Source: Hyphococcus sp.
GTDB lineage: Bacteria > Pseudomonadota > Alphaproteobacteria > Caulobacterales > Parvularculaceae
Assembly (NCBI GenBank): GCA_021776375.1
Contig: JAJFGA010000048.1
Coordinates: forward strand, 1 to 40,707
Length of the DNA stretch: 40,707 bases
Reading direction: 5' to 3'
A model generated the notes under the pieces. It worked only from the letters and a program-made list of their open reading frames with translations. It was not told the DNA's origin and ran no database searches. The translations under genes and the position numbers were made by a program. This document shows positions 1-6,942 of this stretch, one piece after another (positions within the stretch are counted from its first letter, which is position 1; every line of letters begins with the position of its first letter).

Positions 1-1
1 T

Positions 2-625
2 GACCGCGATACAAAGCATATCTTCAATGAAGACGACTGGTCGGTCATCGACAGCCCCGAGACCGGCGCTTATGAGAAATCTAAAACCATCGCCGAACGC
101 GCCGCCTGGGATTTTGTCAAAAGCGACGGCGCGGGCATGGAGCTGGCGGTGATCAATCCGGGCGCCATTCTTGGGCCGATCCTCAATTCAGACAGCGGCA
201 CCTCGGGCGAGATCGTGCGGCAGTTGATGACGCGCGCCATGCCGGCCTGCCCGCGTGTCGGCTTTGCGTGCGTCGATGTTCGCGATGTCGCCAGCGCTCA
301 TCTCGCCGCCATGACCATGCCCGGCGCCGCCGGCAAAAGATTTATCTGCGCGATTGAGTATGCGTGGTTTAGCGATATTGCGAAAATCCTCGATGAGCGT
401 TTTCGCAAAGACGGATATAAAATACCCACCGGAGAACTGCCAAACTGGGTTCCCCGGGTCATGCAGCATTTCAATCCAGTATTAAAACAGATTATTCCCA
501 ACCTTGGCAAACGCCGCGACTATGACAATGCTCGAATAAAATCCGTCCTCAACTGGCAGCCGCGCTCGCTCGAAGAGATGAGCGTTTCCATGGCGGAAAG
601 CATGATAGAATTTCGCGTAGTTTAG
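2..625 (+). CDS. NAD-dependent epimerase/dihydroflavonol reductase-like SDR, 5' partial
   Basis: The reading frame is open from base 2, so the gene begins before the window; 207 residues are visible. The first part holds a Tyr-x-x-x-Lys motif (YEKSK, about residues 24-28), the catalytic pair of extended short-chain dehydrogenases. It is followed by INPGAILGP, the usual Asn-Pro-Gly segment of dihydroflavonol-4-reductase-like and epimerase proteins, and by a DVRDVASAHLAAM segment typical of the same family. The Rossmann NAD(P)-binding N-terminus lies outside the window. The substrate cannot be told from the sequence. The stop codon is 9 bases before plsY and supplies part of its ribosome binding site (AGGGG), so the two are probably co-transcribed. 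Family assignment is firm; specific function is unknown. Confidence 0.85.
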   Translation, partial: DRDTKHIFNEDDWSVIDSPETGAYEKSKTIAERAAWDFVKSDGAGMELAVINPGAILGPILNSDSGTSGEIVRQLMTRAMPACPRVGFACVDVRDVASAHLAAMTMPGAAGKRFICAIEYAWFSDIAKILDERFRKDGYKIPTGELPNWVPRVMQHFNPVLKQIIPNLGKRRDYDNARIKSVLNWQPRSLEEMSVSMAESMIEFRVV

Positions 626-634
626 GGGCGATCA

Positions 635-1231
635 ATGACAATAACACTGGCGGCAATTCTCGGTTACTTGCTCGGCTCTATTCCGTTTGGCCTTGTGCTG
701 ACGCGGCTTGCGGGGTTGGGCGATATTCGCGCCATCGGCTCCGGCAATATCGGCGCGACGAATGTGTTGCGCACCGGCCGCAAGGATCTGGCGCTGGCGA
801 CTTTGTTGCTGGACGGCGGCAAGGGCGCCATTGCGGTCGTCGTCGCCTTGGTGTTCGGCTGGCGCCCGGAAGTCGCCGCGGCTGCTGCGTTTTTGGGCCA
901 TTGCTATCCGGTCTGGCTGCGCTTTAAAGGTGGTAAGGGCGTTGCGACATTCATGGGAACGCTGTTCGCGCTGCATGTGGTCGCCGGGGTTTTCGCCGGC
1001 GCCGTCTGGCTCGCCAGCGCAACCCTCACTCGATACTCCTCCCTCTCCGCACTGCTGGCGGCTGCGGCCACGCCGTTCGTTCTGTTCGCTTTGGGCAAAC
1101 CGGACTTTGCGGTTGCGGCATTGTTCATGACCGCGCTGATCGTCATCCGCCACAAAGACAATATCGCCAGACTTCTGGATGGCGCGGAGCCGAAGATAGG
1201 CCGCAAAGAAGACGCCGATGCCAGCGCTTAG
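635..1231 (+). CDS. plsY: Glycerol-3-phosphate acyltransferase PlsY
   Basis: Integral inner-membrane enzyme that moves an acyl group from acyl-phosphate to sn-glycerol-3-phosphate, the first acylation of phospholipid synthesis. The 198 residues match the usual family length. Signature motifs are present: GSGNIGATN near residues 36-44 and [10 protein letters not shown] near residues 97-106, which hold the phosphate- and acyl-binding loops. Hydrophobic segments alternate with short polar loops as expected for about five membrane passes. The gene starts 9 bases after the upstream reductase and its last 14 bases overlap dprA, so plsY and dprA are translationally linked. The plsY-dprA pairing is widespread in alphaproteobacteria. 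Confidence 0.97.
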   Translation: MTITLAAILGYLLGSIPFGLVLTRLAGLGDIRAIGSGNIGATNVLRTGRKDLALATLLLDGGKGAIAVVVALVFGWRPEVAAAAAFLGHCYPVWLRFKGGKGVATFMGTLFALHVVAGVFAGAVWLASATLTRYSSLSALLAAAATPFVLFALGKPDFAVAALFMTALIVIRHKDNIARLLDGAEPKIGRKEDADASA

Positions 1232-2342
1232 CGACAGCGAGCGGCTCGACTGGCTGCAGTTAATCCGTACGCCATCCATTGGGCCGATCACGTTTCATCG
1301 CCTCATCGCCAAATATGGCGACGCTGGCGCGGCGTTGCAGGCATTGCCGGAATTGGCGCACAAGGCCGGACGCAAAAAACCATTGCGCGCCGCCGACCGG
1401 GGCGCCGCAAAAGCGGAACTTGCCAATGCCGACCGCCAGGGCGCCCGCGCCGTCGCGCTTTGCGAAGACGACTACCCAAAAGCCTTAGCCGCCATCGCCG
1501 ACCCGCCTCCAATCATATACTTACGCGGCCACGCCAGCCTGTTTGAAAAACCAGCCATCGCCATCATCGGCGCGCGCAACGCCTCCGGCGTCGGCCGCAA
1601 GATCGCACGACAGCTTGCCGCCGATCTTGGGCAAGCCGGCGTCGTCGTCGCCTCTGGTCTAGCACGCGGCATTGACGGCGCTGCGCATGAGGCCGCCCTT
1701 GAAACCGGCACCATCGCCGTCGTCGCTGGCGGCGTCGACGTCATTTATCCGCCCGAGCATGACGAATTAACCGCACAGATTGCAAAACAGGGCGCGGTGA
1801 TTTCCGAATGCCCGATCGGCTACCGGCCGACGGCGCGGGACTTTCCCAAACGCAACCGACTAATCTCCGGCCTCGCACGCGGCGTTGTCGTGGTTGAGGC
1901 GGCGGCCAAATCTGGCACCCTGATTACCGCACGCTTTGCTCTGGAACAGGGCCGTGAGGTTTTCGCCGTCCCCGGCTCACCGCTCGACCCGCGGTGTCAG
2001 GGCGCCAACCGTCTGATCCGCGACGGCGCGGTTCTGACCGAGCGCGCTGAGGATGTTTTAACGATGCTGGCGCAACAGCAACGCGGCGTCAGCGAGGACC
2101 GGCGCGATGTGTTTGACTGGTCGGATGGCGCCGCGCTGCAGGAGCCCGATCCGGTAGCGCTTGTCTCTCTGCGCCGTCAGCTCTTGGAAATGTTAAGCTA
2201 CACCCCGCTCCACCGCGACGAAATCCTGCGCGAGATCGATGCGCCGCCAGGCCTGCTCGCCGATGCTCTGCTAGAGCTGACGCTGGCTGGCGAAGCGCAA
2301 GAGCATGCCGGCGGTCAGTTTTCTCTGGCGGCGCCGGAATAG
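1218..2342 (+). CDS. dprA: DNA-processing protein DprA
   Basis: Single-stranded DNA-binding protein that protects incoming DNA in natural transformation and loads RecA. The 374-residue product has an N-terminal SAM-like helical region (about 1-70), then the DprA Rossmann-like core (about 95-300) with [28 protein letters not shown] and [15 protein letters not shown] second signature, [12 protein letters not shown], is followed by a conserved [12 protein letters not shown] and VFAVPGS. The C-terminal ~60 residues ([15 protein letters not shown]...) form a winged-helix DML1-like domain. The start codon lies inside the last codons of plsY. No other competence gene is in the window. DprA is also kept in species not known to be transformable, so competence is not proven. 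Confidence 0.97.
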   Translation: MPALSDSERLDWLQLIRTPSIGPITFHRLIAKYGDAGAALQALPELAHKAGRKKPLRAADRGAAKAELANADRQGARAVALCEDDYPKALAAIADPPPIIYLRGHASLFEKPAIAIIGARNASGVGRKIARQLAADLGQAGVVVASGLARGIDGAAHEAALETGTIAVVAGGVDVIYPPEHDELTAQIAKQGAVISECPIGYRPTARDFPKRNRLISGLARGVVVVEAAAKSGTLITARFALEQGREVFAVPGSPLDPRCQGANRLIRDGAVLTERAEDVLTMLAQQQRGVSEDRRDVFDWSDGAALQEPDPVALVSLRRQLLEMLSYTPLHRDEILREIDAPPGLLADALLELTLAGEAQEHAGGQFSLAAPE

Positions 2343-2416
2343 GGTTCACCCTCAATCAGAACGACGTAAATTTGCCAACAGTTGCCGCTAAAAGTGGCCG
2401 GTGGCATTCTTAGACT

Positions 2417-2860
2417 ATGGACATCTACAAAGATAAACTCCGTCCGGGACAAAGCTACCCACTTAAACCCTCAGTTCTTACGAGGCTGATAGAAGAACGT
2501 AACGTCATCACGCCTGTCTCTCTTTATCAACGGTGCGTAAGACGGTGGGCAGAAAGTGTATTGTTCAGTGCTGATTTCTATCCTCCCCGTTGGTTATCTG
2601 GTATTGGATCTATGCACAACGATGCCGATAAACTCAGCATAACTTGCCTATCAGTACCTTCAAGTGAACGACAAGCGGCACAAAATTTTCTGGAAGAATC
2701 AGTTTTTCCAGCCTTTGCCGATTGGATTCTCGATATTGAAAAATTGTCGTCTAACTCGACCGTAAGACGCGAACATCAATCTTTCACGCGATCATGGACA
2801 TCAACGGCGTCAACAACCGATGTCGACAAACAGCCCACCCGCGCCGATCAAATATGTTAG
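2417..2860 (+). CDS. Hypothetical protein, 147 residues
   Basis: I do not recognise this protein. It has no signal peptide and no clear membrane segment. It is fairly aromatic in the first 100 residues (YQRCVRRWAESVLFSADFYP, PPRWLSG) and has a Ser/Thr-rich, low-complexity last 35 residues. Its bases are visibly richer in A+T than dprA and topA on either side, which suggests a recent arrival or a fast-evolving gene. The ribosome binding site before the ATG is weak. The open frame length, the atypical composition and the lack of a competing frame on the other strand make it a plausible gene. Its tail could be read-through after a frameshift, because the compositional character changes near residue 115. 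Confidence 0.5.
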   Translation: MDIYKDKLRPGQSYPLKPSVLTRLIEERNVITPVSLYQRCVRRWAESVLFSADFYPPRWLSGIGSMHNDADKLSITCLSVPSSERQAAQNFLEESVFPAFADWILDIEKLSSNSTVRREHQSFTRSWTSTASTTDVDKQPTRADQIC

Positions 2861-2875
2861 CGCCCCCCCAGCGAA

Positions 2876-3064
2876 CTAAGCGTTTGCGGAAATCCGGCCC
2901 GCTTCCTTGCGGGCGATTTTTAAAAACTGGTCCAAAGGCTCAATCCGCTCGCGCTCGGCGATTTGTTCCAGCTCTTGCAGCAAATCATAAATATATGTCG
3001 CCGCATGGTCGCGAGATTCGTTGTTGTCCGGTTGAGAAAATTTGATAACACTCTGTTTTACCAT
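2876..3064 (-). CDS. Small conserved-looking hypothetical protein, 62 residues
   Basis: The ATG at 3064 is chosen over a longer upstream frame because the 5' extension (to 3289) overlaps topA and reads as non-coding, while the 62-residue part has a regular helical pattern: ATYIYDLLQELEQIAERE followed by DQFLKIARKEAGR. It looks like a soluble, charged, mostly helical protein with no signal peptide. An AGAAAG-like ribosome binding site lies upstream. Its promoter region carries a strong inverted repeat (3104-3133). It lies tail to tail with the 147-residue gene and is divergent from topA. Similar short helical proteins are common in alphaproteobacteria, but I cannot name a family. Confidence 0.65.
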   Translation of the reverse strand: MVKQSVIKFSQPDNNESRDHAATYIYDLLQELEQIAERERIEPLDQFLKIARKEAGRISANA

Positions 3065-3093
3065 GGATTTTGTGTCTTTCTGAGGCAAAATAT

Positions 3094-3122
3094 AGATTAC
3101 GTGTATACTGAAGTTACCACAA
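3094..3122 (-). promoter_or_regulatory. Candidate promoter of the 62-residue gene
   Basis: Read leftward: TTGTGG (3122-3117), a 17-base spacer, then TAATCT (3099-3094), about 30 bases before the ATG at 3064. The hexamers match a sigma-70 promoter only moderately. The spacing and position relative to the start support it. Confidence 0.4.
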
Positions 3123-3133
3123 CTTTCAGTATA
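3104..3133. promoter_or_regulatory. Inverted repeat overlapping the promoter, candidate operator
   Basis: TATACTGAAGTT (3104-3115) faces AACTTTCAGTATA (3121-3133). The arms are complementary over 12 bases with one extra T in the right arm, around a 5-base centre. The repeat covers the -35 and spacer of the candidate leftward promoter, the place expected for a repressor site. No T-run follows on either strand, so a terminator is less likely. It could also serve the divergent topA side, 130 bases away. Confidence 0.5.
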
Positions 3134-3183
3134 TGTTCTAGAGCAAATATTAATAAATAGTTGAGGCTCGGGCCGGGTCGGAG

Positions 3184-3213
3184 TTGACAGACAAGGGGGC
3201 GCCGACGCAATAA
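3184..3213 (+). promoter_or_regulatory. Candidate topA promoter
   Basis: A perfect TTGACA (3184-3189) is followed after 18 bases by CAATAA (3208-3213), about 50 bases before the topA ATG. The -35 is consensus; the -10 is weak. Confidence 0.4.
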
Positions 3214-3261
3214 CCCGCCCCATTCGCCAGTCCATGACGTTTCGCCGGGGGTATCCGCTAC

Positions 3262-5934
3262 ATGCAAGTTGTCGTCGTCGAATCACCATCCAAAGCCAAG
3301 ACCATCAACAAATATCTTGGCTCCGGCTTCAAAGTGCTGGCCTCTTACGGACATATTCGCGACCTGCCGTCGAAAAATGGCTCGGTCGATCCCGACAATG
3401 ACTTTGCCATGGTCTGGGAGCTCGACGCCGCATCGAAAAAGCGCGTCAGCGAAATTGCGTCCGCCGTCAAATCCGCCGACCGGCTGGTGCTGGCGACTGA
3501 CCCCGACCGCGAGGGCGAAGCCATCTCCTGGCACCTTCTGGAAGTGCTGGCGGAGAAGAAAGCGCTGAAGGGCGTGCGCATCGACCGGGTGGCGTTTAAC
3601 GCCATCACCAAAAAAGCGGTTCAGGAAGCCATGGCGCATCCGCGCGAGATTGATGCCGCACTCGTCAACGCCTATCTCGCCCGCCGGGCGCTCGATTATC
3701 TTGTCGGCTTCACGCTATCGCCGGTGCTGTGGCGCAAACTTCCGGGCGCGCGGTCTGCCGGTCGCGTCCAATCGGTCGCCTTGCGCATCATTTGCGTGCG
3801 CGAGCTCGAAATTGAAACCTTCGTCGCCGAAGAATACTGGTCGGTGAAAAGCCAGGCGTCTTCGCAAGGCAGCGCGTCATTTGAAGCACGCCTGGTTGTT
3901 CATGAAGGCGAGAAGCTCAAAAAATTCACGCTCAACAATGAAGCCGCGGCGATGGCCGCCAAGCGTGCTGTAGAGGCCGGAACCTTTACCGTTGATGCGG
4001 TCGAAGCCAAGCCCACGCGGCGCAACCCGCCGCCGCCGTTTACAACCTCAACGCTGCAACAAGAAGCTGCCCGCAAACTGGGTTTTAACGCCCAACGCAC
4101 CATGCGCACCGCCCAGGGGCTTTATGAAGGCATCGATATTGGCGGCGACACCACAGGGCTCATCACCTATATGCGGACCGACGGCGTTGATATGGCGCCC
4201 GAAGCGATCAGCGATGCGCGCCGAGCCATTGGCGGTCAGTTCGGCGATCAATACGTGCCCGACAGCGCCCGGGTTTACAAAACAAAAGCCAAGAATGCGC
4301 AAGAAGCCCACGAGGCGATCCGCCCGACATCATTTTCGCGGTTGCCGGACAAACTGCGCGGGCTCGATAGCGACCAACATAAATTATATGAACTGATCTG
4401 GAAGCGCGCGATGGCCAGCCAGATGCAATCGGCGCGGCTTGAAAACACCGTCATCGACCTTCTGACGGCGGATAAAAAGACCGGCCTGCGCGCCACCGGA
4501 TCGGTGATCTTGTTTGACGGGTTTTTGGCGCTCTATGAAGAAGGCCGCGATGACGCCGATGCGGATGAGAACGGCGGCGTGTTGCCGAAGCTGACCCAAG
4601 GCGCGCCGGCGTCGATTTCCGATATTAAAGCCGACCAGCATTTCACTCAGCCGCCGCCGCGCTTTTCAGAAGCGAGCCTGGTTAAAAAACTCGAAGAGCT
4701 GGGCATCGGCCGGCCATCGACCTACGCCTCGACGCTGTCGACCCTGCGTGACCGCGGCTATGTCACCATGGACCGCAACCGCTTCATCCCCGATTCTAAA
4801 GGCCGGATCGTGGTTGCGTTCCTCGAAAACTACTTCCGCAAATATGTCGAATATGATTTCACCGCGGATCTTGAACAAACGCTGGATAAAATTTCCGCCG
4901 GCGACGCCGACTGGAAAGTGTTTCTCCGAAATTTCTGGACCGAGTTCCACGCCGCAGTTGAAGATACCGGCGAGTTGCGCATCACCGAGGTGCTGAATGC
5001 GCTCAATGAATCCCTCGGCCCTTTAATCTTTCCGCAAAAAGAAGACGGCTCCGACCCGCGCGCCTGCCCCTCTTGCAAGGAAGATGGCCGTGCTGACGGC
5101 CGGCTGTCCCTTAAAACCGGGCGTTATGGCGCTTTCATCGGCTGCTCGAACTATCCGGACTGCAAACATACAAGACAGCTCACCGCGCTCGGCGAAGGCG
5201 ACGGTACGGAGGCGACAGGCGACAAGGTTCTTGGCAAAGACCCCGAAACCGACCTCGACATCACCTTAAAGAGCGGCCGGTTTGGGCCATACCTGCAGAT
5301 TGGCGAGCAGGAAAAAGGCTCCAAGGAAAAACCCAAACGCGCCGGCATTCCAAAGGGGTGGGATGCGGCCAGCATCGACCTTGAAAAAGCGCTGACTTTG
5401 TTGGCGCTACCACGCGATGTTGGCCCGCATCCGGAAGATGGCGAAATGATTGTCGCCGGTCTTGGCCGCTACGGGCCTTTCGTCAAGCACGGCAAGACTT
5501 ACGCAAATTTGCCGAGCGTCGACGAGGTGTTCGAAGTCGGCCTCAACCGCGCGGTAACGCTGATCGCCGAGAAAAAAGCAAACCCGCGCGGGCGCAAGCA
5601 GGCGCAAGCGCTAAAAGAGCTGGGCGCCCATCCTGAAACCGGCGATCCGGTGAATGTGATGGACGGTCGCTACGGGCCGTACATCAAGCACCAGAAAACC
5701 AATGCAACGCTGCCGGCCGGCATAGAGCCGGACAACGTCACTCTGGAGCGCGCCCTAGAACTCCTCGCCGCACGCGAGAAGAAAAAGCCAACTAAGAAGA
5801 AGGCCGCGAAAAAGAAAGCTGCGAAGAAAAAAACCGCCAAGAAGAAGGCCGCAAAGAAGAAGGCTACGAAAAAAGCTCCAGCCAAGAAGGCGGCAAAGAA
5901 GAAAACTGCGAAGAAAAAAGTCGCTGCGAAGTGA
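3262..5934 (+). CDS. topA: DNA topoisomerase I
   Basis: Type IA topoisomerase that relaxes negative supercoils through a transient tyrosine-DNA link. The 890-residue protein begins with the TOPRIM domain (VVESPSKAKTINKYLG, GHIRDLP, then DPDREGEAISWH). The active-site tyrosine is Tyr303 in LITYMRTDGVD. Then come the conserved EAHEAIRPT and GIGRPSTYAS segments. After about residue 600 there is one four-cysteine zinc ribbon (CPSC... CSNYPDC) and several Toprim C-terminal repeats, seen as GRFGPYLQIG, GRYGPFVKHGKTYANLP and GRYGPYIKHQKTNATLP. The last ~48 residues are almost only Lys and Ala, in KKAAKKK-type repeats, probably binding DNA non-specifically. The ATG at 3262 gives the canonical MQVVVVESPSKAKT start. 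Confidence 0.98.
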   Translation: MQVVVVESPSKAKTINKYLGSGFKVLASYGHIRDLPSKNGSVDPDNDFAMVWELDAASKKRVSEIASAVKSADRLVLATDPDREGEAISWHLLEVLAEKKALKGVRIDRVAFNAITKKAVQEAMAHPREIDAALVNAYLARRALDYLVGFTLSPVLWRKLPGARSAGRVQSVALRIICVRELEIETFVAEEYWSVKSQASSQGSASFEARLVVHEGEKLKKFTLNNEAAAMAAKRAVEAGTFTVDAVEAKPTRRNPPPPFTTSTLQQEAARKLGFNAQRTMRTAQGLYEGIDIGGDTTGLITYMRTDGVDMAPEAISDARRAIGGQFGDQYVPDSARVYKTKAKNAQEAHEAIRPTSFSRLPDKLRGLDSDQHKLYELIWKRAMASQMQSARLENTVIDLLTADKKTGLRATGSVILFDGFLALYEEGRDDADADENGGVLPKLTQGAPASISDIKADQHFTQPPPRFSEASLVKKLEELGIGRPSTYASTLSTLRDRGYVTMDRNRFIPDSKGRIVVAFLENYFRKYVEYDFTADLEQTLDKISAGDADWKVFLRNFWTEFHAAVEDTGELRITEVLNALNESLGPLIFPQKEDGSDPRACPSCKEDGRADGRLSLKTGRYGAFIGCSNYPDCKHTRQLTALGEGDGTEATGDKVLGKDPETDLDITLKSGRFGPYLQIGEQEKGSKEKPKRAGIPKGWDAASIDLEKALTLLALPRDVGPHPEDGEMIVAGLGRYGPFVKHGKTYANLPSVDEVFEVGLNRAVTLIAEKKANPRGRKQAQALKELGAHPETGDPVNVMDGRYGPYIKHQKTNATLPAGIEPDNVTLERALELLAAREKKKPTKKKAAKKKAAKKKTAKKKAAKKKATKKAPAKKAAKKKTAKKKVAAK

Positions 5935-6262
5935 TCGGCTAGGCGGCTGAAGGCAGCCCTAGCTCATTACCCCATTCACGCGTCATCCCGTGTGCTGTGC
6001 GGCACGCAGTGACGCGCTGCTAGCACGGGATCGTTATCAGCGAATGCAACTCTCTGCGAGAGAGCCCGGACCAGCGCAGCAACACTTCGTGTTGCAACGC
6101 ATCCGGGATGACGGAAATTCTAGTTATGTTCGTGACCTAACGTAAACTCGCCGGCTGCCTTACCCAATCCTTAAAAACCAACCATCCCCCTTAACTTTGT
6201 CGCATCGATAAGTCATTATTCTGGTCCGCAGATCAGTCAATGAGTACAGTTGCGTAACCCTG
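5935..6262. other. Gene-free stretch between topA and the M23 lipoprotein gene
   Basis: This 328-base gap holds a large palindromic repeat (5981-6113, listed separately). The remaining ~150 bases must contain the promoter of the M23 gene; I see no convincing -35/-10 pair there. Confidence 0.6.
5981..6113. repeat. Intergenic palindromic element, GTCATCCCG type
   Basis: The outer arms CGTCATCCCG (5981-5990) and CGGGATGACG (6104-6113) are perfect inverted repeats. Inside lie smaller hairpins, such as GCAACAC-TTC-GTGTTGC near 6080-6096. Elements bounded by GTCATCCCG/CGGGATGAC are common dispersed non-coding repeats in alphaproteobacterial genomes. Only one copy of this type is seen in the window. 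Confidence 0.65.
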
Positions 6263-6862
6263 ATGCGAACCACACGGAATATTTGCGCCCTGGCGCTGGC
6301 GGCGGTGCTTGCCGCATGCGTCGCCGCGCCGACAAAACCATCCCCGACTGTCTCCACGGCTCCTGCGCTCGCGCGCGACGCATTAAAAGTCTGCGCCGGC
6401 ATGGGCGTTTCCAATGCGCCGCAAACCAGCCGCAACGGTCAGATCATCAATTTCGATCCCACCACAGTCGTTGCCGGCGCCAAGCTGATGCGAACACCCG
6501 TGCGCGGTTGCCTGTCATCCGGGTTCGGACCACGACGCGGCGGCGCGGGGCGCATGCACAAAGGCGTTGATCTGTTCACCCGCACGCCCAGCAAAATCTA
6601 CGCCGGCGGAGCCGGTGTTGTGGAGCGCATAGACACCCAGCGCGGTTACGGGCGCACCATCCTCATCCGCCATAACGCCCACGTTAAAACCCGTTACGCT
6701 CATCTTTCCGCATATGCGCGCGGGCTGGCCCACGGCGATAAAGTCCGCCGCGGCGACCTCATCGGCTATACCGGCGAAAGCGGCAACGCCACCGCTGTCC
6801 ATCTCCACTATGAAGTGCTGGTAGATGGCCGCCCGCGCAACCCGATGACGGTAGGCCGTTAA
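6263..6862 (+). CDS. M23-family (LytM) peptidase lipoprotein
   Basis: Predicted lipoprotein of 199 residues. The signal peptide ends in VLAAC with the lipidated Cys at residue 19, followed by a Pro/Thr/Ala-rich linker. The C-terminal half is a LytM/M23 domain with the zinc ligands His99 and Asp103 (HKGVD) and the HLHYE motif (His180, His182). A typical GDLIGYTGESGNATAVHLHY run is present. Such proteins cut peptide cross-links in peptidoglycan, or act as amidase activators when ligands are missing; here the ligands look complete, so it is probably active. It stands between topA and rnr with its own upstream gap. The ribosome binding site before the ATG is weak, and Cys8 in the signal peptide is unlikely to be the lipidation site. 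Confidence 0.92.
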   Translation: MRTTRNICALALAAVLAACVAAPTKPSPTVSTAPALARDALKVCAGMGVSNAPQTSRNGQIINFDPTTVVAGAKLMRTPVRGCLSSGFGPRRGGAGRMHKGVDLFTRTPSKIYAGGAGVVERIDTQRGYGRTILIRHNAHVKTRYAHLSAYARGLAHGDKVRRGDLIGYTGESGNATAVHLHYEVLVDGRPRNPMTVGR

Positions 6863-6942
6863 CCGCACCCCTACCCTGCACACGCGGAACCTGCTACGGC
6901 TCTGAGCTGTTTAACATCTACAAATCTATTGAAAGCCCTCCC

